Assembly (NCBI GenBank): GCA_037349105.1
Contig: JAYJMM010000030.1
Location: 496,001 to 560,000, forward strand
Direction: 5' to 3'
Origin: Limnomonas spitsbergensis
Taxonomy: Eukaryota; Chlorophyta; Chlorophyceae; Chlamydomonadales
Length of the DNA: 64,000 nt
Part shown: positions 1-8,635 of the stretch, one piece after another
Numbering within the stretch: the first letter of the stretch is position 1
Layout of the letters: each line of letters starts with the position of its first letter
Notes under the pieces: model-generated
Told to the model about the DNA's origin: nothing
The model's input: the letters and a program-made list of their open reading frames with translations, nothing else
Database searches by the model: none
Position numbers and translations under genes: made by a program

Positions 1-566
1 CCTGCGCGTCGTCCGAGTAAGCCTCCTTGAGCGTGGCGTTCAAGGGCGCACCGTCGACGACCTTCCCCCTCGTGGGCCCACGGACGCCCCCTCCGGCCTG
101 CGCGTCATCCGAGTACGCCTCCTTGAGCGTGGCGTTCAAGGGCGCACCGTCGACGACCTTCCCCCTTGTAGGCCCACGGACGCCCCCTCCGGCCTGCGCG
201 TCATCCGAGTACGCCTCCTTGAGCGTGGCGTTCAAGGGCGCACCGTCGACGACCTTCCCCCTTGTAGGCCCACGGACGCCCCGTCCGGCCTGCGCGTCAT
301 CCGAGTACGCCTCCTTGAGCGTGGCGTTCAATGGGGTGCCGTCGACGAACTTCCCCCTCGTGGGCCCACGGATACCCCCTCCGGCCTGCGCGTCGTCCGA
401 GTAAGCCTCCTTGAGCGTGGCATTCAAAGGCGCACCGTCGACGACCTTCCCCCTCGTGGGCCCACGGAAGCCCCCTCCGGCCTGGGCGTCGTCCGAGTAC
501 ATCTCCTTGAGAGTGGAGTTCAAGGGCACACCGTCGAAGACCTTCCCCCTCGTGGGCCCACGGACT
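1..566. repeat. 96-bp in-frame tandem repeat in the DUF5899-type gene
   Basis: About six imperfect copies of a 96-bp unit, each encoding 32 residues on the minus strand (GGGVRGPTRGKVVDGAPLNA... then TLKEAYSDDAQA). Units near 300-360 and 490-560 are more diverged, while the inner units differ at only one or two bases. This indicates recent expansion or gene conversion. Confidence 0.9.
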
Positions 567-2089
567 TGACCGTCTCCACCGTCGTTCCCGACTCCGGATA
601 TCTGTTCCTTGAGAGTGACCCTGGCGACATCTCCCGTTCTCTGTTGTTCCTTGCCTACCCCCACCAGGTTTCCGGCCACGTCCATCAAGGCTGCATCTTT
701 CAAGGTCGTCCTCGCGACGTCTGCTGGGTCGTATATGGTGAGCTTGTAGGGTCCCCGGATGTTCGACGGGTTTGCATCTTCCAGTGTGCTCTGTTTTACC
801 GTTGTTTTTGCAGCGTCCGTCGGGTCGTAGACAGTGAGCTTGTAGGTCGACGTCGATCCGAAAAGGGGTCCCTTGATTTCGTTCGAGGTAGTCTCCCGAA
901 TGGTGCTCCGTGTCACGTCGTTAGGGTCGTAAGCGGTAGCCTTGTTCGGAAGCTGAGGTTGCACTCCGGGTCGGCTTTCTACAAGCGTGGCATCGCGGCG
1001 CGGAAGAGACCTCATCGCGTCCTGCAACGGAGCTATGAGCGCCTTGACCAACGAAGTCACCCCTCCTTGGTAAACGGCCTTGATGGCGACGTTCTTTTTA
1101 TCATTGTTGTACACGTACACGCGAGACCGCCCATGATCGTCCACCGCCCCCCTCCCAGAGCGCGTAGCATCGGCGGCGAGGAGCTTTCCGCCGCGCCCCA
1201 GCTTTTCTTCACGGATGCGTATCTGTTCGAGCCTGGAAGTAGGCCTAGACGACGTCGCCGCGAAAGCCGGAAGCATGCGACCCGGTGCCACCTCTTCTCT
1301 GCAGCTCGTCTCCCCAACCCCCGACCACGCTCCTTTCGCGATCGGTTTGGTGAACGCCCCTAAAGATCGTAACACCGCGTCCACACCGTTCGTGACGAAC
1401 CTCTGGAACGTGGCGTCTCGCGTGACCCCCAAGACTCCTCTTTTTGACCCTTTTTGCCCGGGAACGACGGGCGCGTTGTAAGAAACTTTGGGGTTGGTCG
1501 GACCCCTGATCTCCTCCGTCGTCTTTGGACGAACAATCTCGTTGATGGCGAGTTGCTGGTACCCCGGCTTGTTCTTTCCGGCGATACCGGGCCCTACTCG
1601 AACCTGCTCAAACGGCAAGTGGTTGGTCTGATTGTTCGATTTGAAGGCGTCCTCGTACTCTTGTGCGTAATCCGACGATTGTCTTGTCCCGATAAGAGAC
1701 GACGGGTCGATGCGGTTCTCCACTGGGGCGAAGAGTTGCTCGTGCAATCCGTCCTTTGACCGTGATTTCTCGTCGAACTGGCCGGTGAAGGTCTCCAGCC
1801 GCGGATGCACAGCGTTCAGCTTTTCGACAGATGGTTGTTTTATTGTCCCTCGGAAGAACGGGACCATGTTATTGTGCGTAAAATCGGCAAACCTTTTCTC
1901 CACTCGGTCCACGTGCTTCTTTCCACGGGGCCTCTGAAAGCATTCGGTGCGCGGCAACCTTGCAGCGTCCTTGTACTGTTGGAGCACCGTGTCGGATCCC
2001 TGTTTCGGAGGAGCCTTGGCCTGTGCCCTCGTTGTGTTCACCATGTATCCTACTCCCACCAGCGTCACAAACACAACTAGCTCGAGCAT
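1..2089 (-). CDS. DUF5899-type virion protein, 3' end beyond window
   Basis: An open frame with no stop runs from an ATG at 2089 to the left edge (about 696 codons seen). The N-terminus MLELVVFVTLVGVGYMV is a single membrane anchor. Downstream motifs fit the DUF5899 family of giant-virus proteins: NNMVPFFRGTIKQ, EQLFAP, PFEQVRVGPG, and recurring YDPxDxxRxTxKE blocks (for example YDPTDAAKTTVKQ). These are read as virion-associated structural proteins; the exact role is unknown. The part nearest the window edge is a tandem repeat of 32 residues (96 bp) containing RGPTRGKVVDGAPLNATLKE, about 5.7 copies between positions 1 and 566, which may continue outside. It is convergent with nothing visible and lies 40-odd bases from the next minus-strand gene. 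Confident as a gene, moderately confident on family. Confidence 0.82.
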   Translation of the reverse strand, partial: MLELVVFVTLVGVGYMVNTTRAQAKAPPKQGSDTVLQQYKDAARLPRTECFQRPRGKKHVDRVEKRFADFTHNNMVPFFRGTIKQPSVEKLNAVHPRLETFTGQFDEKSRSKDGLHEQLFAPVENRIDPSSLIGTRQSSDYAQEYEDAFKSNNQTNHLPFEQVRVGPGIAGKNKPGYQQLAINEIVRPKTTEEIRGPTNPKVSYNAPVVPGQKGSKRGVLGVTRDATFQRFVTNGVDAVLRSLGAFTKPIAKGAWSGVGETSCREEVAPGRMLPAFAATSSRPTSRLEQIRIREEKLGRGGKLLAADATRSGRGAVDDHGRSRVYVYNNDKKNVAIKAVYQGGVTSLVKALIAPLQDAMRSLPRRDATLVESRPGVQPQLPNKATAYDPNDVTRSTIRETTSNEIKGPLFGSTSTYKLTVYDPTDAAKTTVKQSTLEDANPSNIRGPYKLTIYDPADVARTTLKDAALMDVAGNLVGVGKEQQRTGDVARVTLKEQISGVGNDGGDGQVRGPTRGKVFDGVPLNSTLKEMYSDDAQAGGGFRGPTRGKVVDGAPLNATLKEAYSDDAQAGGGIRGPTRGKFVDGTPLNATLKEAYSDDAQAGRGVRGPTRGKVVDGAPLNATLKEAYSDDAQAGGGVRGPTRGKVVDGAPLNATLKEAYSDDAQAGGGVRGPTRGKVVDGAPLNATLKEAYSDDAQ

Positions 2090-2131
2090 TTAACTTTTGG
2101 TCGCATTTTAATTTGCTCTTGACTCACCCGA

Positions 2132-2353
2132 CTACACCATGAGAGACATGATTGCTCCGAGTACCACCACAAACAGCGCCGCGACGCCGATGAGCACGGT
2201 GATGGAGACATTGCGAGCCTTCCCGGTGTTGTCAGAAGTTGGATTGAATCGATACCTTGCCTTGAAATATACCAGGTAGCAAAACGATGCAAAATACACA
2301 ATAATGCCTGCGATTATGGCAATCGCGGATCCCTGCATCTTTATTTTCACCAT
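2132..2353 (-). CDS. small two-helix membrane protein
   Basis: A 73-residue protein with two hydrophobic segments: roughly residues 8-27 (SAIAIIAGIIVYFASFCYLVY region) and residues 49-70 (VSITVLIGVAALFVVVLGAI region). They are joined by a short basic/polar loop. The ATG at 2353 is chosen over the TTG at 2368; an ATG at 2338 is also possible. It sits between the DUF5899-type gene and the protease gene on the same strand with almost no spacing, which suggests a virion membrane component. No specific family recognised. Confidence 0.6.
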   Translation of the reverse strand: MVKIKMQGSAIAIIAGIIVYFASFCYLVYFKARYRFNPTSDNTGKARNVSITVLIGVAALFVVVLGAIMSLMV

Positions 2354-2370
2354 TACATTTTTTTTCAAAC

Positions 2371-3225
2371 CTATGCCTTGGGCGACGACGGCATGTACAA
2401 CACCTCCCTCAGAGAGGCGACGTAGTCGTCGTCTCCCATTTTTTTCATGACGCTGCGTATAGTATCATGCTTCCCGGTGTTCAGACACGAGATCAAAAAA
2501 TGCATGGCAAACATACCGCATTCGGTGTTCTTGAACTGATGTTTTTCCGAGTTGTAAAACGTCTTGGTCCCAATGGATTTCCCAAAAGCAGACACTTCGG
2601 GTTTGGGAGGGTGGCCCTGTGAATCGTAATAAAAGACGGACGACACGCCGTCCCCTCCGGCCAAAGACCCCTTCAAGTCGCCGAACATGGCCACCCAATG
2701 AGAGCCCTGTTGCTCGTGAGTGTCGTGGTTGAAGACAAACCCCAGCTTTGTGTACCCCTTTGCGATATCTTTTTCACACATGACCTGGGAAATGCAAACC
2801 GTCCCCGTGGGATCCCTTGTCGCAAAGTCTCGGGGAAATACGCCGACAAATCGAAAATCCTTGTGCTTCTTTTCGTACTGTTGCATGACCAACATGATGT
2901 CATAGGTGTTTAACCATGTCCTCGAGTTGATGGACCAGCTCAGCGGCTTGGGTGGTCTGAACGAGGAGGATGCAGTGCGAACGGCCCAACAGTGCTCTCC
3001 GACGCCATTGCACTGTGAACGGTACCTCTCGGTCAGTGCGCCATATAGCTCGCGCTTCGAGCGAAAGGATTCGCTGGCGATCTTGTGCTGGCCTTCTGTC
3101 TCTCGGTTGTATGCGTCGGCGATCAAAACGAGCTCTTTAAATGACAAACAAGACCCCGTCATCCTTGCCATGTCCTGGCGGTGTGGCGCACAGTAGTTCA
3201 AGTTCGATTGGACCCCTGACATCAT
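2371..3225 (-). CDS. Ulp1/adenain-like cysteine protease (C48 clan)
   Basis: A 284-residue protein starting at an ATGATG at 3225/3222; the frame opens further upstream only with a GTG at 3348. The C-terminal half has the Ulp1/adenovirus-protease triad: His176 in SHWVAMFGD, Asp201 in FYYDSQGHP, and Cys236 in NTECGMFAMHF with oxyanion-hole Gln230. Related proteases in large DNA viruses process capsid or core polyproteins during maturation (family knowledge), and the neighbouring structural-type genes fit that. The 5' end overlaps the 3' end of the upstream resolvase gene by about 90 bases. Alternative: a SUMO/ubiquitin-like deconjugase acting on host proteins. Confidence 0.85.
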   Translation of the reverse strand: MMSGVQSNLNYCAPHRQDMARMTGSCLSFKELVLIADAYNRETEGQHKIASESFRSKRELYGALTERYRSQCNGVGEHCWAVRTASSSFRPPKPLSWSINSRTWLNTYDIMLVMQQYEKKHKDFRFVGVFPRDFATRDPTGTVCISQVMCEKDIAKGYTKLGFVFNHDTHEQQGSHWVAMFGDLKGSLAGGDGVSSVFYYDSQGHPPKPEVSAFGKSIGTKTFYNSEKHQFKNTECGMFAMHFLISCLNTGKHDTIRSVMKKMGDDDYVASLREVLYMPSSPKA

Positions 3226-3904
3226 CACTACAATGGTACATCTCAAGACATTTTTTTCCAGTTGAAGGTTCGGATTCTTTGCCTCGCGGTGTGAATGAGA
3301 ATGCATGTGCGTTCTCCATGAATGCGACTGCCTGAAGAAACGCGTCACACAGGTCGTCCTTTTTCTTGTATGTCTTCAGCTTGGCTGCGTTCACCGGATC
3401 GTTGGCGAGGTAGATGTGGGTGGCGTCTACGGCGTATTTTTTGTTCGCAGCATACCTCACCCGTTCCGCCCGCTCCCTATCCTTCTTGGGCAACGCCTTC
3501 TGCTGACGCCGTTGCTCGAATGTCGTGTCGCAAGCGGGTTCGCACTGGAGCATCATCAACTTTTTAGACGCGCTTACAAATTTGACGTGCTCTACCTTCC
3601 CCCTGACTTTCAGGACCGTGAAGTACGAACACAACAACATCTGGATCGCCACCATGATGATACTCCGCGCTCTCGGTTGTCTCTCGATGATAACGTAGTC
3701 GCCCTCAAAATCAGAAAAATATGCCTCCAATACTCGCGCAAGCCTCATGGCGCACTCCTCCACGCTCGCCACTTTTCCCAAGTCGATAACGTCCCACTGC
3801 TGGATCTTGCCTCCCACGAGCTTGCAGTAAGCCAAGTGGCGAATGCCGACGTCGAAAGAGAGTATGGTGGCCGAAGGTTTCATGTTTTTTTTCTTTCGTT
3901 GCAT
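3137..3904 (-). CDS. RuvC-fold Holliday junction resolvase, poxvirus A22 type
   Basis: A 255-residue protein. Asp18 in ILSFDVGIRHLAYC, Glu74 in YVIIERQPRARS and the C-terminal KKKDDLCDAFLQA (Asp183/184, Asp187) give the RuvC acidic set in the order typical of the viral A22-like resolvases. Such enzymes cut branched DNA to resolve replication or concatemer junctions in viral factories (family knowledge). The ATG at 3904 begins with a lysine-rich stretch; a second ATG at 3883 is equally plausible. The gene is upstream of the protease with overlapping ends, in a minus-strand block. All key residues look intact. Confidence 0.88.
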   Translation of the reverse strand: MQRKKKNMKPSATILSFDVGIRHLAYCKLVGGKIQQWDVIDLGKVASVEECAMRLARVLEAYFSDFEGDYVIIERQPRARSIIMVAIQMLLCSYFTVLKVRGKVEHVKFVSASKKLMMLQCEPACDTTFEQRRQQKALPKKDRERAERVRYAANKKYAVDATHIYLANDPVNAAKLKTYKKKDDLCDAFLQAVAFMENAHAFSFTPRGKESEPSTGKKCLEMYHCSDDVRGPIELELLCATPPGHGKDDGVLFVI

Positions 3905-3920
3905 GTACGAAACATTAAAA

Positions 3921-5861
3921 TCAGCCCCCGTACCCCACGAGGGAGACGTTCAGGCACGAAACGTCGCCCTCGAGGGTGGTCACGGTGAAGGACAGGACGC
4001 TCTGGAGGGACGCGTTGATCATGTGCCCAATCTTTGGGGGCTTCGCCTGCGTCTGGGAGGCGTGTGACGCGACAATCGCCTCCTCCGAGCAACCTTCGTG
4101 ACCTTCATGACCTTCATGACCTTCGCGACCTTCGCGACCTTCGCAAGCTTCGCAACCTTTGCAACCTTCGCAACACCGACCTCTGAAGCCCCCACGCAGA
4201 CAAAAACCTGCGTCATCCGTCTTCCCGTCATTCTCGTATTCGACCACCTTGACATCCTTGTCGCAGTTGAACTTGTGGAGGGCGGAGATGGCCTCGGTGT
4301 CCGGCTCTATGCGACCCTTGATCTGATCAAGTTCGCCGGGCGCGAGGATGTAAAAGTTGTTATGGAATCCCTGGGCGTTCGCCTTGCCTATCTCCACTAT
4401 CTCGTGACCCTCCAACCGGTTCATAAAGTCGTCTAAACGGAGGAGCGCCCTGTCCGTGCCCCCGATCACAAACCCTCTCAGCAAGATCGAGTCACCGATG
4501 TAAAACTCGTTCCGGTCAAAGAACTTGTCCGTCACAATTTTGAGGTACATCCTGTTCCATGCCTCGTGCTCCACCTTGACCACGCCGAAATCGTCGATGC
4601 TGTTGTTGTAAGGTGTGCCATTCGGTTTTTGGATGGCGATCCCCATGGAAGACATGGACGCGAGAGGGGCGGGGCGGAATATTTTGCTTTCTTTTTGCAT
4701 AGGGCGGAGGATGGTGTACCCCCGACCGTTCGGAGATCGGTAAGAGGAGTCGAACACAAACTTGGCGAACGCGCGCCGCACTACCGAGTTTGTGCCCGAA
4801 TACACACCCGATGCATCTGCCGATGCCGAGACGTTGAGCAAAAGATATGGATACATGAGGCCGTATTCGTGGACGAACGAGTTTTTCGGCATTATGTTCA
4901 ACGTCTTGCGTTCGTTGATCTCCATAGGAATCACGATACAGGTGGCCGCCAGCTCGTGAATATTACGGAACCTGGTACCGATGTCCACGGTATAGGAATA
5001 CCTGCTTTTGAACGCCACCCAGTCTCTGTCAAAGCCGTTGACCGAAAGGTAATTGTCAACTTTGACCAATGGTTGTTGTTGGTTCGAAAGTTGAGGTGAG
5101 GTCGAAGGAGGCGGGACGATCGTAGCGCAATCCATCGGGGAATCAGTGTCTTCCGGGTCATCGTTGCACACCTCTTGGAACAACGTCTTCATGCTCGGTG
5201 GGAGAGGGCGACTCTGTGGCAAAGCAGGGGGTTTCAAATGGTTCAACCCCTGCCACATTGCATTGTCACGGACAAACTCGACGGGACCCACGTCTTTCTT
5301 CTTGAGGTCTTCTCGTATCGCTGATGTGTCTGCCACGAACGCATCATCGAACAAGGGGTTGTTGGGGACGCCACGGTGAGACATGATGGTCTCGTATTGC
5401 GCATCCAACGTGCCTTTACCAGACGTCATCGCAGGCGGATTGGGAGATGGAGGTGGTAGAGGACGTAGGTGATTCTGTTGATTCTGTTGATTCTGTTGAT
5501 TCTGTTGATTCTGTTGATTCTGTTGATTCTGTTGATTCTGTTGATTCTGTTGATTCTGTTGATTCTGTTCATTCTGTTGATTCTGTTGATTTTGTTGTTG
5601 AGTCTGTTGAGTCTGTTGAGTCTGTTGTTGAGTCTGTCCGACCGATAGCAGGAGCCATGCCCTGAGCTCGTTCAGGACGGCATTGTTCGCATCTTTGATG
5701 TCCTTCACTTGCGCACCAGAGCTTTTGAACCTGGCCATGAGGTCGTACAAGTGTTTGTCGAGGCCATCCGGTTCGTCGAATCTCTTGGAAGCGATGTATT
5801 TTCGAAAGTGAGCAACGCAATGCCGAAAGTTGTCCACCGAGTAAAACGTTTCCATTCTCAT
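3921..5861 (-). CDS. conserved NCLDV structural-type protein with Q/N-rich repeat
   Basis: A 646-residue protein (ATG 5861, alternative 5855). Residues ~75-135 are a Gln/Asn repeat (NQQ units) encoded by a GATTCTGTT-type microsatellite. The middle contains VNGFDRDWVAFKSRYSYTV, then VIPMEI and YGLMYPYLLLNV, and later RRAFAKFVF. This order resembles a conserved giant-virus protein whose members carry a DRDW-like motif followed by PYLLL and are seen among virion proteins; that link is from memory and only moderate. Near the C-terminus is a Cys/Gly/Glu-rich run (CCEGCKGCEACEG then GHE repeats). It is not the double-jelly-roll major capsid protein as far as can be seen. Confidence 0.72.
   Translation of the reverse strand: MRMETFYSVDNFRHCVAHFRKYIASKRFDEPDGLDKHLYDLMARFKSSGAQVKDIKDANNAVLNELRAWLLLSVGQTQQQTQQTQQTQQQNQQNQQNEQNQQNQQNQQNQQNQQNQQNQQNQQNQQNQQNHLRPLPPPSPNPPAMTSGKGTLDAQYETIMSHRGVPNNPLFDDAFVADTSAIREDLKKKDVGPVEFVRDNAMWQGLNHLKPPALPQSRPLPPSMKTLFQEVCNDDPEDTDSPMDCATIVPPPSTSPQLSNQQQPLVKVDNYLSVNGFDRDWVAFKSRYSYTVDIGTRFRNIHELAATCIVIPMEINERKTLNIMPKNSFVHEYGLMYPYLLLNVSASADASGVYSGTNSVVRRAFAKFVFDSSYRSPNGRGYTILRPMQKESKIFRPAPLASMSSMGIAIQKPNGTPYNNSIDDFGVVKVEHEAWNRMYLKIVTDKFFDRNEFYIGDSILLRGFVIGGTDRALLRLDDFMNRLEGHEIVEIGKANAQGFHNNFYILAPGELDQIKGRIEPDTEAISALHKFNCDKDVKVVEYENDGKTDDAGFCLRGGFRGRCCEGCKGCEACEGREGREGHEGHEGHEGCSEEAIVASHASQTQAKPPKIGHMINASLQSVLSFTVTTLEGDVSCLNVSLVGYGG
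5450..5635. repeat. GATTCTGTT-type microsatellite inside a coding region
   Basis: About 14 copies of a 9-bp unit (ttctgttga) with drift to gagtctgtt at the right end. On the minus strand it encodes the Asn-Gln-Gln run of the structural-type protein. Unit length is a multiple of three, so copy changes keep frame. Confidence 0.9.
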
Positions 5862-5910
5862 GGTATTACATGCCCATCTTATGTTTGCAACACGACAAAC
5901 GAAAGCATAT

Positions 5911-8160
5911 TCAAGCGACCCATGCTGCTATTTCTTGAACTTTTCGCACACACGTCTCCAGCAAGAGTTGCTTCTTATCCACCATGCGCCGCATGTGCTC
6001 GTGGCACATGTCGATGGCGTCGTGGGAATTGGCAAGAATCGATGCGCCTGATAAGTCTTCGTAAAAGCCGGGGTACGTGACGCCCAACATCTCCTCCACC
6101 GCAGGGTGGCGGTTGACGATCAACGGCGTGTTTCTCGCCATGCATTCGAGCACCGTGTTGACCGCCGAGCAGTCCTTCAACTTCAAGAATACGACGTTGA
6201 TGGTCATTGCGGCATCAAACTCTACGTTCGACAGGCGCGGCATGTTGAGAAGGGACCCGTTACCGAAGCACGACATGTGGAAGCCCGATACGTTCCCAGC
6301 TTCTCTGGCTCCTATCTTTGCCTTGATGAGCGACACCTTGTTCTCCCCCAAATCCATCGTGTCGAGCGCGTTCTCATCCCTTAACCAAGACCCTATTTGT
6401 ATGATCAGTTTCTTGGGGTTGCTCTTGAAACCTTCCATAGAGAACTTTGGGACGTTTGTCTCGGTGGGATGTCGGATGACGTAGACTGGTGGCGGCGGTG
6501 CAGCACCACCGATCTCGCTCAGCCTGGTCCTCAGTTTTTTCGCGAGGTACTCGGAGAGCACGATCAACGCCTTGCAAGTTTTCAAGGACTCGACGAACTC
6601 TTGAACTTCAAATAGGCACGTAGAGTTGAAGTCATCCGACGTGTCGAATGTGTGGTGCAGGATACCCATCCAAGGATCCTTGTAGGGGATCGTACCCAGC
6701 TTGGAGTAAGCGTACCTCCCCCAGTGAAAGGTGCGATCGATGTAAGTGTCCAAGAATATGGCGGGTTTGCGCCCCCGTCGAGAAGCCGAGATGTTCAGCA
6801 GCCCGCTTATGACGTACGGCCACCCCGACCTGTGGTAGCTGTCCAGTGCAATGAATTCGTCAAAGTCAATTGTCGTCGACGGGTCGTACTTTTCTCCCGG
6901 GGTCTCCGCGTACTCGATCGGGCCCACGGGTCGCATGTTGTAGTCGTTGTAAATGTACTTGCAGGCTTCGTATAGGTTGAATCCATCGACCATCATGTTC
7001 TGGCTCAACCCATACAGGTAGGAAGGGTTCACGCTGCCAGTCAGGACTTGACAGACTAAGCCTGCATCGACCGTGCAATTCGTCTCATATACTTGAAGAC
7101 CACTCACCTCCAAGATCTTTGCGTAGCACTGGTCGAGCGTCAGCGGGCTCTTCCATCGCCGAATCATGATGGCCCGCCTCTTCGACTTTGCCACAATAGT
7201 GTCCCTGATCATGGCTGCGTCGATGACCGGTATGTCGAGTTGGGATGACGCAGCGGAGTACAAGATCCTGCGCGACAGCTGCAGCATCAACGCCATCTCG
7301 ATCTCCGACCTCTGGGATCCCAACGTGATGTAGTTGAGGTTCATCTCTTTCACAAGTTTGTGCAACTTTGGGGTGTGGTCGAAAACGACGGTGAACGGGG
7401 TCGCCATGATTCCGAAGACGGCCGAGTGGAATCGCATGCACAACATGACGTCCATCGTCCGGACCGTGTCGTACACATCGTTCGCGCATGTGGGTGCAAA
7501 ATCGACGACGGTGTCTTGATTTGCGCGAATCAGTTCCGCTAGATCCCTGTTTGACACAAGGTCGGATTCCGACGCATTGGATGAGAAATTGAACGGTATT
7601 AACGTCACCTCCATCGGGCAGAGCCACCGCTTCCTGATCCCAGACAACGCGTCGGCGATGTCCTTCAGAAGGTCAGCACGTGCTTCTCTGACGACCGGAG
7701 TCGCCAAACACACCCCTATCCGGACAGTGTCGTCCCGTTTGACGAAGGGTGGTTGAGCGAGCGCGAAACATGCATCGGGGATGAACGTGGCGTTCCTTGC
7801 TCCTATGCAATCGGACACCAAATCGTAATCTTCGCGGCTCCTTAAAAACACGTGGTCGAACAAGTCCAGATATTTGGCATCAGCCTTGTAACCAATGCCC
7901 ACCGAGAATCCGTACACCGGTCCTTCGAAATCATAAACGAGCTTTGCAACTTTCTCGATGAAGTAAGGATTTATGACATCCCCCCCACCCACAATCACCA
8001 TGTCATACACGTCTCGGGGAATCTGTGAAACGTCGTCAGTGCATTTAAATGTCGTTTTCAACGAGTTCCCGAATATGAGCGGTATTGCCGACTTATACAT
8101 CTCATCGCCTGTGTTGTCCCGATCATAGAATCCTAACACGAGCGCGTGTTTTTGAATCAT
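5911..8160 (-). CDS. polysaccharide pyruvyl transferase / glycosyltransferase fusion
   Basis: A 749-residue protein starting at ATG 8160. The N-terminal ~330 residues look like the polysaccharide pyruvyl transferase family: LGFYDRDNTGDEMYKSAIP, then VIVGGGDVINPYFIEK, and a MRFHSAVFGI block typical of the fold. The C-terminal ~420 residues look like a giant-virus glycosyltransferase: WMGILHHTFDT, CKALIVLSEYLAKKL, VIRHPTE, KLIIQIGSWLRDEN, LKDCSAVNTVLECMARN, TPLIVNRHPAVEEMLG. Together they suggest building or decorating a surface glycan, perhaps of the virion. A TATA-like CTTATATAC lies about 18 bases upstream of the start. Family assignment is strong; substrates are unknown. Confidence 0.85.
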   Translation of the reverse strand: MIQKHALVLGFYDRDNTGDEMYKSAIPLIFGNSLKTTFKCTDDVSQIPRDVYDMVIVGGGDVINPYFIEKVAKLVYDFEGPVYGFSVGIGYKADAKYLDLFDHVFLRSREDYDLVSDCIGARNATFIPDACFALAQPPFVKRDDTVRIGVCLATPVVREARADLLKDIADALSGIRKRWLCPMEVTLIPFNFSSNASESDLVSNRDLAELIRANQDTVVDFAPTCANDVYDTVRTMDVMLCMRFHSAVFGIMATPFTVVFDHTPKLHKLVKEMNLNYITLGSQRSEIEMALMLQLSRRILYSAASSQLDIPVIDAAMIRDTIVAKSKRRAIMIRRWKSPLTLDQCYAKILEVSGLQVYETNCTVDAGLVCQVLTGSVNPSYLYGLSQNMMVDGFNLYEACKYIYNDYNMRPVGPIEYAETPGEKYDPSTTIDFDEFIALDSYHRSGWPYVISGLLNISASRRGRKPAIFLDTYIDRTFHWGRYAYSKLGTIPYKDPWMGILHHTFDTSDDFNSTCLFEVQEFVESLKTCKALIVLSEYLAKKLRTRLSEIGGAAPPPPVYVIRHPTETNVPKFSMEGFKSNPKKLIIQIGSWLRDENALDTMDLGENKVSLIKAKIGAREAGNVSGFHMSCFGNGSLLNMPRLSNVEFDAAMTINVVFLKLKDCSAVNTVLECMARNTPLIVNRHPAVEEMLGVTYPGFYEDLSGASILANSHDAIDMCHEHMRRMVDKKQLLLETCVRKVQEIAAWVA

Positions 8161-8177
8161 GTCTCACAGACTTTTTG

Positions 8178-8186
8178 TATATAAGT
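8178..8186 (-). promoter_or_regulatory. TATA-like box before the glycosyltransferase gene
   Basis: CTTATATAC on the minus strand, about 18 bases before the ATG at 8160, in an A/T-rich leader. A (TA)n run lies further upstream at 8219-8238. Inferred only from composition and position. Confidence 0.35.
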
Positions 8187-8290
8187 TTAAAAAGCAAAGT
8201 TGACGCTTTCGTGAACCATATATATATATATATATATCAGAGTCCACCAAATGTAAGGAGACAAGAGCATTACATGACAAAAACAGTGGA

Positions 8291-8509
8291 ATGCAGCACA
8301 TTCAACCGCCACCTGTTGTTGCCGATGCCGCCGATGACGAGCAGGTTTTGGACTTACATGATATTGTATGGTCAGTGATGCAGAGTTTACCAGAGGTAGA
8401 GACAAAAGGCGTCCTTGATATGGTGTCCGTGTCCAGCATGGATAAGTTTGTGATGCGTGTGATGTCCATGATCGAAATATCGTCCTTGTCGTCCTTGGTC
8501 GAAGAGTGA
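8291..8509 (+). CDS. small acidic protein, unknown
   Basis: A 72-residue frame (MQHIQPPPVVADAADDEQVL...) with acidic composition and alternating Met/Val-rich helices, ending SSLSSLVEE. It is the only plus-strand frame in the gap between the glycosyltransferase and the paralogous gene pair. A (TA)n stretch about 60 bases upstream could serve as promoter. The overlapping minus-strand frames look random. No family recognised. Confidence 0.4.
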   Translation: MQHIQPPPVVADAADDEQVLDLHDIVWSVMQSLPEVETKGVLDMVSVSSMDKFVMRVMSMIEISSLSSLVEE

Positions 8510-8598
8510 AAAAACTATTTCATGAAATTCCTTCGTTGTTGTTGTTGCTTTGCTCCTTCGCATTTCTGTTGATGTTGCTTTGCTCCTTCGCATTTCTG

Positions 8599-8635
8599 CG
8601 CCGCAGGCTTTTTTGTGCACTTTTTTTAAAAGTGC
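8599..8635. repeat. left inverted terminal repeat of a two-gene cassette
   Basis: CTGCGCCGCAGG followed by a TTTTTTG spacer and the palindrome GCACTTTTtttAAAAGTGC (8617-8635). The same composite occurs inverted at 12552-12590, so the two bracket the paralogous genes. The stop codon (TAA, 8626-8628) of the gene to its right falls inside the palindrome. Confidence 0.75.

Noticed and set aside
3921..5861. Major capsid protein
   Set aside because: Length and position tempted this call, but no double-jelly-roll capsid motifs were seen. The DRDW/PYLLL pattern and Q/N and Cys-rich parts fit another structural-type protein.
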